Shown here: positions 54,558-64,000 of the stretch, piece after piece
Position numbering within the stretch: the first letter of the stretch is position 1
How the letters are laid out: each line of letters opens with the position of its first letter
From: JADMIH01 sp036399775
Lineage (GTDB): Bacteria; Chloroflexota; Chloroflexia; QHBQ01; JADMIH01
Assembly (NCBI GenBank): GCA_036399775.1
Contig: DASWMJ010000089.1
Coordinates: 277,388-341,387, forward strand
DNA: 64,000 nucleotides
Direction: 5' to 3'
Made by a program: the position numbers and the translations under genes
Notes under the pieces: generated by a model
The model's input: only the letters and a program-made list of their open reading frames with translations
Told to the model about the DNA's origin: nothing
The model's database searches: none

Positions 54558-57500
54558 ATGAGGAATTCGCAGTCTACCCGGAACAGAATACGTGTTGCCC
54601 AGTTGCTTGCGTTTGCAATGTTGGTTATGGCAATGTTGGTACTGGTCTCCAGTTCTGGACAGGCAGCGACCGCTGATGCCTGGCAAGGTGCGGACAAGGC
54701 TAAGCAGGAGGAAAGCGATAGCCTCGATGCCGGGTGCGGCAACGCGGGTCCGTGGGCGAACGGAGCGCCAGTGCCTGGGCGTATAGCAGATTACGCCTTT
54801 GTGGGGGATAGCAGCAACTTCTACATCATAGGTGGCTACAACGGTGCCAACGTCAGTACCGTGTGGAAGTACAACTCAATCTCCAACACCTGGACCATGC
54901 TCGCTCCCCTCCCTGCCGCTACTCGTAGGGCTACGGCTGCTCTGTACAACGGCAAAATCTATGTTGCCGGTGGGATTACTTTCACCAATTACTCCGACGT
55001 GTTGTACATCTACAACATAGCCACCAACTCCTGGAGCACAGGCACCAACATGCTGGCTGCTCGCTACAGTGGGGCTATGGGAGCGTACAACGGCTATCTG
55101 TTCGTCACCGGTGGTTTCAACAGCGGTAACTACTACAGCGATGTGCAGGTATACAACATAGCCTCTAACACCTGGACCTTCGGCACCAGCGCTTCCAGCG
55201 CTATCTATGAAGCAGGCTACACGACCATAGGGCAATATCTATACATCGTCGGTGGGCACAACGCCAGTGGCTCGATCAACAACACCAAGAGGCTGAACAT
55301 GGCGACTGGTAACTGGGATGTGGGTCCTACATGGACACCGAGCCGGTACAACTTCGGGTTAGCCACAGACGGAGGGCGCTTATATGCCATGGGTGGTCAG
55401 GGTGCTGGTGCCACTGGCCGTGAGACTAACGAATTGGACATTACCACTTGGCCAAGTAGCTCTTGGATTACTTCGCCTATCCAGCTACCCACAGCTCGTG
55501 CTGGGAACAATGGTGGATATTACAGCACTTGGCGAGCAGGCGGGGAGATCTGGACATTTGGCGGGAACAGTGGCGGTATCTACCTTCCCGATGCTTTATA
55601 CCGTCCTGGTACTTGTGCCTCAACAGTCCCACCTCCTACTTCCACACCCCAACCTTCTTGTGGCAACGCGGGTCCGTGGGCGAATGGAGCGCCAGTGCCT
55701 GGGCGTATAGCAGATTACGCTTTTGCAGGAGACAGCAGCAACTTCTACATCATAGGTGGGTACAACGGCAACAGTGTCAGTACAGTGTGGCGATATAACC
55801 CTGCGTCAAATAGCTGGACCACGCTTACTCCCCTCCCTACTGCCACTCGCCGAGCAGTAGCTACCCTGTACAACGGCAAGATTTACGTTGCAGGCGGGAT
55901 CACTTTCACTAATTACTCCGACGTGTTGTACATCTACAACATAGCCACCAACTCCTGGAGCACAGGCACCAACATGCTGGCTGCTCGTTACAGTGGGGCT
56001 ATGGGAGCGTACAACGGCTATCTGTTCGTCACCGGTGGTTTCAACGGCGGTAACTACTACAGCGATGTGCAGGTATACAACATAGCCTCTAACACCTGGA
56101 CCTTCGGCACCACCGCCCCAAATCCTATCTACGAAGCGGGCTACCAGCAGATCGGCCAACACCTCTATATAGTAGGTGGGCATAACGCGAGCGGCTCGAT
56201 CAATGTTAGCAAGCGGTTGGACATGGCAACGGGCACTTGGGACATAGGCCCTACATGGACACCGAGCCGGTACAACTTCGGGTTAGCCACAGACGGAGGG
56301 CGCTTATATGCCATGGGTGGTCAGGGTGCTGGTGCCACTGGCCGTGAGGTAAACGAGCTTGATCTTTCCTCCTGGCCAGCCTCCGAATGGACCACGTCCA
56401 CCAACCAGCTATTAACAAGCCGCGCTGGGAACAATGGTGGATACTACAGCACGACCAGGGCAGGTGGAGAGGTATGGACATTCGGAGGGAACAGTGGTGG
56501 CGTCTACGTTCCCGATGCACTTTACCGTTCGGGCACATGTCCACCCCCAAGCTCGATACCGGTTTGCTATACGCCTGGCCTATGGACTAATGGAGCACCA
56601 GCACCGGGGCGTATAGCCGATTACGCTTTTGTGGGGGATAGCAGCAACTTCTACATCATAGGTGGCTACAACGGCAGTAATGTCAGTACCGTGTGGAAGT
56701 ACAACTCAATCTCCAACACCTGGACCACCCTTGCCCCTCTTCCCACCTCCACTCGTAGGGCTACCGCTGCCTTGTACAACGGCAAGATCTATGTTGCCGG
56801 TGGGATCACTTTTACTAATTACTCCGACGTGTTGTACATCTACAACATAGCCAACAACTCCTGGAGCACAGGCACCAACATGCGTGCTGCTCGCTACAGT
56901 GGGGCTATGGGGGCATATAACGGTTATCTGTTCGTTGCCGGTGGTTTCAACAGCGGTAACTACTACAGCGATGTGCAGGTATACAACATAGCCTCTAACA
57001 CCTGGACCTTCGGCACCACCGCCCCAAATCCTATCTATGAAGCGGGTTACGCGACCATAGGGCAATATCTATACATCGTCGGTGGGCATAACGCGAGCGG
57101 CTCGATCAATGTTAGCAAGCGGTTAGACATGACAACGGGCACCTGGGACACAGGGCCTGCATGGACACCGAGCCGGTACAACTTCGGGTTAGCCACAGAC
57201 GGGGCACGTCTATACGCTATGGGTGGTCAGGGTGCTGGTGCCACTGGCCGTGAGGTAAACGAGCTTGATATTACCAACTGGCCGAGTAGCTCTTGGAATA
57301 CGTCCACACGTGAACTGCCCACCGGTAGAGCTGGGAATAACGGGGGGTACTACAGTACGGCCCGGGCAGGTGGAGAGGTATGGACATTTGGCGGGAACAG
57401 TGGCGGTATCTACGTTCCCGATGCTTTATATCGCGCGGGCCAGACGTGCATTTCTCCAATACCATATCCAACACCATCTCCTAGCCCATCGCCAACGCCT

Positions 57501-60500
57501 GACCCTGCCACCTGTCCCACCGGCCCCATCCATACTGTTCAGGGTGATGACACATTCACCATGCACTTCGAAACGAGCTGTGACATCTCAGACGCCATGC
57601 AGATTGGGCGGTACTATGGAAATACTGATGCCTCTGGGCATCCTCGGCTGAGCAGCTTAGGGCTTACAGTTGCCCCGCAAGCCCTGCTAAGGATCAGCCT
57701 CAAGGGAACAGGTGACCCTCTAACTCTCCACTTTGCAGGGTTGGCTGCGCCTATCACCATCCGCACCAGGGTTGGCGAGCAGGTTGCTACTGAATTGATT
57801 GATGCTACTGCGCTCTTTCTACCCCAGGAAAAGGGGCAGGGCGATAATGCGCCGATTGCCGCATCTAACTCTATCAGCATCGTGCAGAATCCTAGCCCCG
57901 GTCGTGGGCGGGCTATAATACATGAAGTACAGGTCTGGCTGCGGGGTATGCGGCCTCTTGTGCTGGCTGCCGGCATAAACTCGGGTGCGGACCCTGAGCA
58001 TGAGCAAGAAGATACGTACGGCTATTTCGCGCCCACTCTATGGGACAATGTTTACCCCTATAACCAATTCACCTACCATCCTCGACGTGATGGACACGAC
58101 TCTATTGGTCCCGGCAGACTGCCTAATGGCGCTTATACGCCTGGGGGAGGGTATACCCTCGGCACGTGGGTCGAACGCGCCAAGAAGGTCTTTGGCGTCA
58201 CAAGAGTGAACATTGTCGGCCATTCGATGGGTGGTCTATGGGGCAGAGACTATGTAGCCAACTGGGATACGAACAATAGCGTTGACAAGCTGATTATGCT
58301 CGGCACACCCAACGCGGGCAGCCAGTGGGCTGACTTGGCGACACGTGCATACAACCAATGCGATGGCGATCCTGATCCTGCTTGCGGGGTACTCAGAGGG
58401 ATGTACGAGCGGCGCATGCCAATGGTGGCACAGCTTACGACCAGTTTTATGGAAGCCTACAATCGTGGGCGGGGTGGCATTCGTGTGTTCGACGTTTGCT
58501 ACTACGACCTGCCTGGTGAGCGATGGGATTCCCGTAGCGGAAGGTCTACTCTCAGTGACGATGTAGTCAAGACGGAGAGCGTAAAGGCCCTGGGATACAG
58601 CACGCATCTTCTGGCCGTCGTCCTGGATGACCTGCCTCCTTTCCCACTTCAGAGTGTGCATAGCCAGGAACCTCAGCGCTCCAGCTTTCAGGATGCCCTT
58701 TCACCTGTCTACGGAATGATGGCCAACAGCTACAGCGCCTACTGTCCCGCCAGAAATACCCTTAGCCCAGATGATGCGCCTGCATCCAGCCATCCGATGT
58801 TGTGGTCTGGCTCCGTAGGTCTCATCCAGAGTGGAGAGACTCAGACGACAACAGTGAGCATTGACACATCAAACAAAGCCACCTTCGCTATCGGGTGGAT
58901 GAACCCAACATCTACACTTACCTTATCGTTGCGTGACCCGATGGGTCAGGTGCTAACCCCAACCAACGCCTACACCGGGAGCGTGTTCGCCGCATTGCCG
59001 GACGGGATGCAGTACATCGTGAGCGATCCAATACCAGGACTCTGGCAGGTGGTGGTAAGCGCCGAGAGCACATTGGCCGACGGGGAAGCTTATTACCTCG
59101 GTGGAGAGATCGTGGGAGGAGTGCAGCTTCAGCCTGCTATGAGTAGCACATTCACGAGCATAGATAGCAGGGTGTTATTGACCACCACCGTACAGGACAC
59201 CGGCCCGATTACGAACGCAGTGGTAACGGTTAATGCTGTCCTGCCATACACCAATGGCTACACAGAGACGCTATTCCTTTCCCACAGAGGATCCGGAGTT
59301 TACACGGCTGTGTTTACGCCTACGGTTGCCGGAAGTTATGCTATGGCCTTCTCTGCCGTGGGCACGAGCCACCTGGGGGAGAGTTTCAGCCGAGTGAGTA
59401 CGCTTCAGCTACAGGTGGCATCTGGAGCAGTCCTCACCGGAGGGTACGCTGAAGAGGCAACAGATAACAGTGGAGATGGGTTGTTCGATCACCTGATGAT
59501 CACGACCACGGTTATGATCACCCAGAGTGGCCTCTATAGGGTGAGTGGGCACCTCTTCACGATAGGAGGCCAGGAGATCGCCGGCAGCACCGCGCTGTAC
59601 ACGGTGACTACGGGAACACAGGACCTACCATTGAGCTTCGATGGCGGCGAGATAAGCGTGAGCATGGCAGATGGACCTTACCAATTGAGGGACCTAACGT
59701 TCACACAAATACTGAGTGATGAGCTTACTGTGGGGAGCGTGCCGGTGGCGTATACCACTAACCCCTACAGCAGGTATAGCTGGTCGCGGGCAAGTGTGGT
59801 CAAATGGGGAGAGGGAAGCGCAGCCGGAGTGGACACGGACGGCAACGGCTTGTACGAGTGGTTGCAAGTCAGCGTGCCGGTGGACGTAAGGGAAGCGGGG
59901 GTATACAGCGCCAGCCTCAATCTAGCGGGTCCAGATGGCGTAGTTATCGTGACCACTGTAGCCGATGGACTGTACTATGGGCAGGGTTATAACGAAGTGG
60001 TGGCCCGGTTCAGCGGGCCCGCGATCAGGGCTGCTGGTCTGGATGGACCGTACACTATGCAGGACATGGTCATCTGGAGAGGCGAGGAGAGTGGATCGCA
60101 TATCGAGGGGCAGATAGCGCAGAGTGAGGCATACCAGAGTACGAGCTTCGAGAAGGGGTTGGTTGTGCATGTCACGTGGCAGGGGCGACCCTCTCAGCCG
60201 GATATGAAGCAGCAGCTGCCGTTCACAATGACGCTGGAACTAGGAGGCAACAGGTATGAATACGGGCCAGTGAGCACGGACTCAAGCGGGTTCTATACAG
60301 CAACAATAGGCTCGCTGGTGCCTGGCACCTACAACTGGTGGATAAAAGGACCGCAATACCTGTCGAACTCCGGTACGGTTACACTTTCGGGCAGTGCGCT
60401 AACCCAGGTGGAAATGGGGCTGATGAGAGTCGGTGATGCAAACGATGATAATGTAGTGGATATCACCGACTTCAGTCTCTTGAGAGCCTCGTTTGGGGAA

Positions 60501-61202
60501 TCAGCGGGAGACCCCGGGTACAACGCTAACACTGACTTCAACCGGGACAGCACGGTAGACATCACCGATTTCAGTCTCCTGAGGGCCAATTTCGGCACTT
60601 CGGGTGCGCCTCCGTTGCAGGGTGCGAATGCACAGCAAGATACATCCACCAAATCTGATCCTGGCACTGCATACTTAGAGCTGAGGCCGCAAGGAAAGGT
60701 TCCCGCCAACGGCGGGAGCGTGAAAGTGGGGGAGAGGTTCGTGTTGGAGCTCTGGGTGAACTCAGGCTCCCATAACAACCTGGTGGGGCAGCAGAGCTAT
60801 CTTCAATTCTCTAGCTCGATGCTACAGAATGTGCGAGCGACTTCTACAATATGTGAGGCAACACCCAATATCACCCCTGATCTGTTGGTGTTCGATACAG
60901 TGTTGCAGAACGAGGTTTGTAATAGTCCTGGCGGTTGCGCGTTCCGAGGGCTGAAGGTGGCACCTGGTTCTATAGCTTTTGCCTCAGGAGCTATGGGCAA
61001 TCCCTCAGCAAAGGGAGCCTTCCGAGTAGGGGAGATTGGGTTGTGTGCTGTGGCTCCTGGGCAGGCAAAGATTAGCTGGCAACTGAACGCTGCCATCAAG
61101 AATGGCAGCGACACCAAACTGGTGGACAAGGAAGGGGAGCAATCCAGCGATATGAAGCGTTTTACTGATTTCATCGTCGATGTAGCTGATGGTAAGCCAT
61201 AG
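54558..61202 (+). CDS. Giant secreted Kelch / lipase-like / dockerin protein
   Basis: 2214 residues. A signal peptide (about 1-37) is followed by three nearly identical ~300-residue Kelch propeller domains (starting near 60, 368 and 670; e.g. NFYIIGGYNG, KIYVAGGITF). Next is a PGAP1/lipase-like hydrolase with the nucleophile motif VGHSMGG (near 1220), then beta-sandwich repeats. A type I dockerin has two calcium loops (GDANDDNVVDITDFSLLRAS near 1959; DFNRDSTVDITDFSLLRANF). The C-terminal ~170 residues are cohesin-like (GERFVLELWVNSGSHNNLVG). It probably acts at the cell surface as an esterase or adhesin. The start ATG has AAAGGCGAG upstream. Confidence 0.87.
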   Translation: MRNSQSTRNRIRVAQLLAFAMLVMAMLVLVSSSGQAATADAWQGADKAKQEESDSLDAGCGNAGPWANGAPVPGRIADYAFVGDSSNFYIIGGYNGANVSTVWKYNSISNTWTMLAPLPAATRRATAALYNGKIYVAGGITFTNYSDVLYIYNIATNSWSTGTNMLAARYSGAMGAYNGYLFVTGGFNSGNYYSDVQVYNIASNTWTFGTSASSAIYEAGYTTIGQYLYIVGGHNASGSINNTKRLNMATGNWDVGPTWTPSRYNFGLATDGGRLYAMGGQGAGATGRETNELDITTWPSSSWITSPIQLPTARAGNNGGYYSTWRAGGEIWTFGGNSGGIYLPDALYRPGTCASTVPPPTSTPQPSCGNAGPWANGAPVPGRIADYAFAGDSSNFYIIGGYNGNSVSTVWRYNPASNSWTTLTPLPTATRRAVATLYNGKIYVAGGITFTNYSDVLYIYNIATNSWSTGTNMLAARYSGAMGAYNGYLFVTGGFNGGNYYSDVQVYNIASNTWTFGTTAPNPIYEAGYQQIGQHLYIVGGHNASGSINVSKRLDMATGTWDIGPTWTPSRYNFGLATDGGRLYAMGGQGAGATGREVNELDLSSWPASEWTTSTNQLLTSRAGNNGGYYSTTRAGGEVWTFGGNSGGVYVPDALYRSGTCPPPSSIPVCYTPGLWTNGAPAPGRIADYAFVGDSSNFYIIGGYNGSNVSTVWKYNSISNTWTTLAPLPTSTRRATAALYNGKIYVAGGITFTNYSDVLYIYNIANNSWSTGTNMRAARYSGAMGAYNGYLFVAGGFNSGNYYSDVQVYNIASNTWTFGTTAPNPIYEAGYATIGQYLYIVGGHNASGSINVSKRLDMTTGTWDTGPAWTPSRYNFGLATDGARLYAMGGQGAGATGREVNELDITNWPSSSWNTSTRELPTGRAGNNGGYYSTARAGGEVWTFGGNSGGIYVPDALYRAGQTCISPIPYPTPSPSPSPTPDPATCPTGPIHTVQGDDTFTMHFETSCDISDAMQIGRYYGNTDASGHPRLSSLGLTVAPQALLRISLKGTGDPLTLHFAGLAAPITIRTRVGEQVATELIDATALFLPQEKGQGDNAPIAASNSISIVQNPSPGRGRAIIHEVQVWLRGMRPLVLAAGINSGADPEHEQEDTYGYFAPTLWDNVYPYNQFTYHPRRDGHDSIGPGRLPNGAYTPGGGYTLGTWVERAKKVFGVTRVNIVGHSMGGLWGRDYVANWDTNNSVDKLIMLGTPNAGSQWADLATRAYNQCDGDPDPACGVLRGMYERRMPMVAQLTTSFMEAYNRGRGGIRVFDVCYYDLPGERWDSRSGRSTLSDDVVKTESVKALGYSTHLLAVVLDDLPPFPLQSVHSQEPQRSSFQDALSPVYGMMANSYSAYCPARNTLSPDDAPASSHPMLWSGSVGLIQSGETQTTTVSIDTSNKATFAIGWMNPTSTLTLSLRDPMGQVLTPTNAYTGSVFAALPDGMQYIVSDPIPGLWQVVVSAESTLADGEAYYLGGEIVGGVQLQPAMSSTFTSIDSRVLLTTTVQDTGPITNAVVTVNAVLPYTNGYTETLFLSHRGSGVYTAVFTPTVAGSYAMAFSAVGTSHLGESFSRVSTLQLQVASGAVLTGGYAEEATDNSGDGLFDHLMITTTVMITQSGLYRVSGHLFTIGGQEIAGSTALYTVTTGTQDLPLSFDGGEISVSMADGPYQLRDLTFTQILSDELTVGSVPVAYTTNPYSRYSWSRASVVKWGEGSAAGVDTDGNGLYEWLQVSVPVDVREAGVYSASLNLAGPDGVVIVTTVADGLYYGQGYNEVVARFSGPAIRAAGLDGPYTMQDMVIWRGEESGSHIEGQIAQSEAYQSTSFEKGLVVHVTWQGRPSQPDMKQQLPFTMTLELGGNRYEYGPVSTDSSGFYTATIGSLVPGTYNWWIKGPQYLSNSGTVTLSGSALTQVEMGLMRVGDANDDNVVDITDFSLLRASFGESAGDPGYNANTDFNRDSTVDITDFSLLRANFGTSGAPPLQGANAQQDTSTKSDPGTAYLELRPQGKVPANGGSVKVGERFVLELWVNSGSHNNLVGQQSYLQFSSSMLQNVRATSTICEATPNITPDLLVFDTVLQNEVCNSPGGCAFRGLKVAPGSIAFASGAMGNPSAKGAFRVGEIGLCAVAPGQAKISWQLNAAIKNGSDTKLVDKEGEQSSDMKRFTDFIVDVADGKP
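54735..57440 (+). repeat. Three tandem ~0.9-kb direct repeats coding Kelch domains
   Basis: Units start near 54735, 55659 and 56565 (spacing 924 and 906 bp). Long stretches are identical at DNA level, for example the segment around 54990-55160, its copies at 55915-56085 and 56820-56990. Recent duplication or gene conversion is implied, because synonymous sites are also conserved. Confidence 0.85.
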
Positions 61203-61250
61203 CTGGCACTTAGAGATCAGTATTATCAACGTTGGTGAGAGGACAGGGCT

Positions 61251-64000
61251 ATGATAAAGCTTGAACTTAAAGTTACACAAAGCATAGCTACTTTGGTACT
61301 GGTGCTCTCTATGCTTAGCCCTTTCCTCTTGCTGCATACAACCAGCAGTGAGTTAATGAAAGTAGCTCAAGCCCAGGTTGACACCAGCGCTTCCATGCAA
61401 AGTAACGCGGGCATATCGCCATTCCCCATGTATGTGCCGGGCAGCCGCACTGATGTCTCGCAGCTGCCAACGCAAAAAACGACCCTAGATCATTCGGCTA
61501 AAGCACCTGAGACGTCCTACGATGGCCTTCCAAGTAATCCTGGATATCCCATAAATCGCTTTACCCAGGATGATTTCGATGAATTGCAGCCTCCTTATGG
61601 AGCATGGTACCCTTCAGCTCACCTCTGGACCATCTACCAAGGCGGGAACAGCGGCATCGTACCAGGGCACACCCCAGAGAACAACTGGTCACACCAATGC
61701 TCTCTAGCTTTGGCGTTGCCTAACTGTGGTGCCATTGATATCGGCCTTGTGTCTGGCACGCCTATCTATTCGGTGGACAGCGGCACAGTGAGGACTGTCG
61801 TCGCACTGTCGCCTGAGAACAATTTCGGCCCGTGGCTCGTAATCATCCAGAATGATAACTCTGATACATACGCGATGTATGCACATTTGAGCTCTGTTGA
61901 TGTAACCTCATATCCCCCACAACACATCGAACAAGGTCAGCGCATTGGACTCTCAGGAGCTAGCGTAGACTCGTCAGGATCGCACCCACACCTGCACTTC
62001 GGCATAACTCAGCGTGCTTATGATTACAACAACGATAGGTATGTATACATTCCCATCAACTTACGATTTCTTCCAGGACTTGCTTGGAACTATGACCCTA
62101 ATCATCCCAACGATCCCGACTGGGCATGCACGAACTCAGGGTGTGGCACAGCGAGCGGGATACCGGAGTTCTTCCCCGAACCAAACTATCAACCGTTAGA
62201 CGCTCAACAGGTAAAATCTCAGTCTTTCGCACACTCAAGATCAACTCTAGTAGGCACACGCATTGGCAATGATTCTATAGAGTCCTTGAGGGTTCCCTCT
62301 GGCTATAGCGTGACTATTTACGAGCATAGCATCGACCAGGGACTTGGCCGGTCCCTTCGATTTGATGGTCCAATCTCAGTTTCCGATCTTGCTACTGTCG
62401 GCAGTGTAAACCTCAGCAACAAGGTGTCGTCGTTAGCAATATGCAGGGCTAACGATTGTCCGCCCGTTGCATCGCAAGTTCTATGTGTTGCCCCTACTGC
62501 TATTGCTACCCCTTCACCCTGTACAAATTCCATAGCATACACGCGCATCCAGGATGCTATCAACTCTGCCCAATCTGGCGCAGAGATACGTATTGCCGCA
62601 GGCACATACAGAGGCAGCCCTAATTACCAATCAGGTGTAGCGTCACCCTATGTCAGCAATGTAGTCACCCTAACGAAGAATGTGGTTATTGTGGGCGGAT
62701 ATAGTACCAATGATTGGACCTCAGCTGAAGGTCCAAACCTCACCGTGCTTGATGGTCAAGGTAGTACGGCTGTGGAGATTCAAGGTACAAACTCGCCAGC
62801 TATTCAGAACCTCACAATCAGCAATGGAAGCATCGAAAACAACAATGGCACCGTGCATGTGTACGCTGGCTCTCTATACATCAGTTCTGGCAGTGCCAAT
62901 GGGCACTTAGATATTGGGGGCGGGTCAGAACTCAACGTAAACGGTACGCTTCAGAGCGGTACCAGTATTACAGGATACGGACTACTCTCTGGCAACCCTA
63001 CGCTCGCTGGTCCCGTCAGCGTTAACAATCTCACTGTAGTAGGCGGGAACCTAAATGTTGCAGCACCTTTGACAGTGCGTAACCTCAGCGTGTCAGGTGG
63101 ATCTATCTCGGGTTCGGGCACCATTACCGTTACAGGTAGCATGAATTGGACAGGAGGTAGAATTGCTGCTGGAGGAGGTGCCACAATCTCACCAGGAGCG
63201 ACGCTGAACATAAGTGGCTCAACACATAAGTATCTCAGCAGCACCCTAAACAACCAGGGTACCGTTACGTGGACAGGAACTGGTGATCTCTATATGCAGG
63301 ACAATAACCCTACCATCAACAACAGTGGCTTGTTCGACGTCCAGAATGATCAGCGTTTCCTGCCGTGCGGTACCTACTGGTGCGACTACACAGGCCACTT
63401 CAATAACAGCGGCACATTCCGCAAGTCAGTAGGTTCAGGTACGACTGAGTTCTTGTACGACATGATCTTCAACAGCACTGACACTGGCACTGTTCAGGTT
63501 GAGAGTGGTACGTTGTCAATACCGAGCCAATCTGAGCAAAGCGTCAGCAGTGGAAGCTTCAATGTTTCCTTAGGTGCTACATTGCAGTTTACAGGTGGGA
63601 TCTATGGCCTTGCGTCTAGTGCAAGTCTCAATGGGGCTGGGACTGTCTACATCTCAGGATCTGTCATATTCACAGGTACTCACACAATTACCCCTACACT
63701 TATGCTAGGAGGTGCTCTCATAGCTACGGGAGGCACACTCAGCATACGCGATGTTTCTATGGACGCTGGTGGCCTGTATGGAAACGGCGGAACAAGTATC
63801 ATCAACATCACAGGGACCATGAATTGGAGTGGCGGTAGAGTACAAGGTGCTACCTTGAACATAGCACCAGGAGCGACGCTGAACATAAGTGGCTCGACAC
63901 ATAAGTATCTCAGCAGCACCCTAAACAACCAGGGTACCGTTACGTGGACAGGAACTGGTGATCTCTATATGCAGGACAATAACCCTACCATCAACAACAG
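61251..64000 (+). CDS. Secreted M23-peptidase-like and beta-helix protein (partial)
   Basis: The frame is open from ATG 61251 (GAGAGGACAGGG upstream) to the window edge, at least 916 residues. It has a signal peptide, then a LysM-free M23/lysostaphin-like domain (about 120-255): GAIDIGLVSGTPIYSVDSG, YAMYAHLSSVD and SHPHLHFGI with the metal-binding H247-x-H249. The usual first His ligand of the H-x3-D motif is Cys159. A pectate-lyase-like segment follows (RIQDAINSAQSGAEIRIAAG), then long Gly/Ser/Thr-rich beta-helix repeats. It would be a large surface or secreted protein. It lies 49 bp after the Kelch gene and is likely co-transcribed. Confidence 0.8.
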   Translation, partial: MIKLELKVTQSIATLVLVLSMLSPFLLLHTTSSELMKVAQAQVDTSASMQSNAGISPFPMYVPGSRTDVSQLPTQKTTLDHSAKAPETSYDGLPSNPGYPINRFTQDDFDELQPPYGAWYPSAHLWTIYQGGNSGIVPGHTPENNWSHQCSLALALPNCGAIDIGLVSGTPIYSVDSGTVRTVVALSPENNFGPWLVIIQNDNSDTYAMYAHLSSVDVTSYPPQHIEQGQRIGLSGASVDSSGSHPHLHFGITQRAYDYNNDRYVYIPINLRFLPGLAWNYDPNHPNDPDWACTNSGCGTASGIPEFFPEPNYQPLDAQQVKSQSFAHSRSTLVGTRIGNDSIESLRVPSGYSVTIYEHSIDQGLGRSLRFDGPISVSDLATVGSVNLSNKVSSLAICRANDCPPVASQVLCVAPTAIATPSPCTNSIAYTRIQDAINSAQSGAEIRIAAGTYRGSPNYQSGVASPYVSNVVTLTKNVVIVGGYSTNDWTSAEGPNLTVLDGQGSTAVEIQGTNSPAIQNLTISNGSIENNNGTVHVYAGSLYISSGSANGHLDIGGGSELNVNGTLQSGTSITGYGLLSGNPTLAGPVSVNNLTVVGGNLNVAAPLTVRNLSVSGGSISGSGTITVTGSMNWTGGRIAAGGGATISPGATLNISGSTHKYLSSTLNNQGTVTWTGTGDLYMQDNNPTINNSGLFDVQNDQRFLPCGTYWCDYTGHFNNSGTFRKSVGSGTTEFLYDMIFNSTDTGTVQVESGTLSIPSQSEQSVSSGSFNVSLGATLQFTGGIYGLASSASLNGAGTVYISGSVIFTGTHTITPTLMLGGALIATGGTLSIRDVSMDAGGLYGNGGTSIINITGTMNWSGGRVQGATLNIAPGATLNISGSTHKYLSSTLNNQGTVTWTGTGDLYMQDNNPTINN
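63191..64000 (+). repeat. Direct repeat in the beta-helix region
   Basis: Positions 63191-63325 and 63866-64000 match almost perfectly (one difference noticed, CTCAAC against CTCGAC), 675 bp apart, an exact multiple of three. The second copy is cut by the window edge, so the array may continue. Confidence 0.85.

Noticed and set aside
54735..57440. Large direct repeats as nested mobile elements
   Set aside because: The units keep one reading frame and encode Kelch blades; there are no terminal repeats or transposase.

Overview
The window looks like a chromosomal segment of a Chloroflexota bacterium. The pointers are Pro/Thr-rich linkers in surface proteins, SLH-domain, Kelch, dockerin and cohesin-like secreted proteins, an NB-ARC/TPR/LuxR regulator, DUF2905 and DUF1684 proteins, and a c-type cytochrome. 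No rRNA or marker gene is present, so the phylum is an inference.

Positions 1-8.1 kb are ordinary chromosome: the tail of a membrane protein, a lipoprotein, DUF2905, MgtC, a membrane-anchored cytochrome c, a DUF1684 protein, and a TetR-controlled unit (tetR, NAD-dependent epimerase, MMPL exporter). The same palindromic operator lies in front of both tetR and the epimerase. The block ends with a tRNA-Arg(CCG) gene that has a clear promoter.

Positions 8.1-15.7 kb hold a Tn7-like transposition module whose 3' end lies about 220 bp from the tRNA. On the minus strand, in transcription order, it is tnsA, tnsB (DDE intact), tnsC and two tniQ/tnsD-like genes. No cas genes or CRISPR array are visible, so tRNA-directed integration through TniQ is the simplest reading. 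From 15.7 to 19.1 kb follow two paralogous small HTH regulators, a TnsB-like protein with all three catalytic positions replaced, and a Cas4/RecB-like nuclease. Their intergenic regions carry recurring GTGnCATTTG-like motifs.

Positions 19.2-27.5 kb hold mixed cargo: a RidA-family protein, a PIN-domain membrane protein, membrane proteins, an SLH-domain gene split by a nonsense codon, and two ribbon-helix-helix-like proteins.

Positions 27.6-50.5 kb form a defence island on the plus strand. First is a BREX-like operon (PglX-like methyltransferase, DUF4007, small BrxF-like ATPase, BrxC/PglY, PglZ, short BrxL), a gene set that matches none of the classical BREX types I know. Next comes a sigma factor, an HTH protein and an ImmA/IrrE-UvrD helicase fusion. 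Last is a complete bacterial ubiquitin-like (Bil-type) operon with a tandem ubiquitin-like protein, E2, JAMM peptidase and E1, followed by an HNH protein and an IS5 remnant. A shared TTTCAGGTTT...ATTGATG element in front of the sigma gene and of the Bil operon suggests the sigma factor may control both.

Positions 50.7-64 kb hold an NB-ARC/TPR/LuxR protein, a 2214-residue secreted protein (three Kelch propellers, lipase-like hydrolase, dockerin and a cohesin-like end), and the start of a secreted M23-like protein that runs off the window. The far end of the Tn7-like element was not located.
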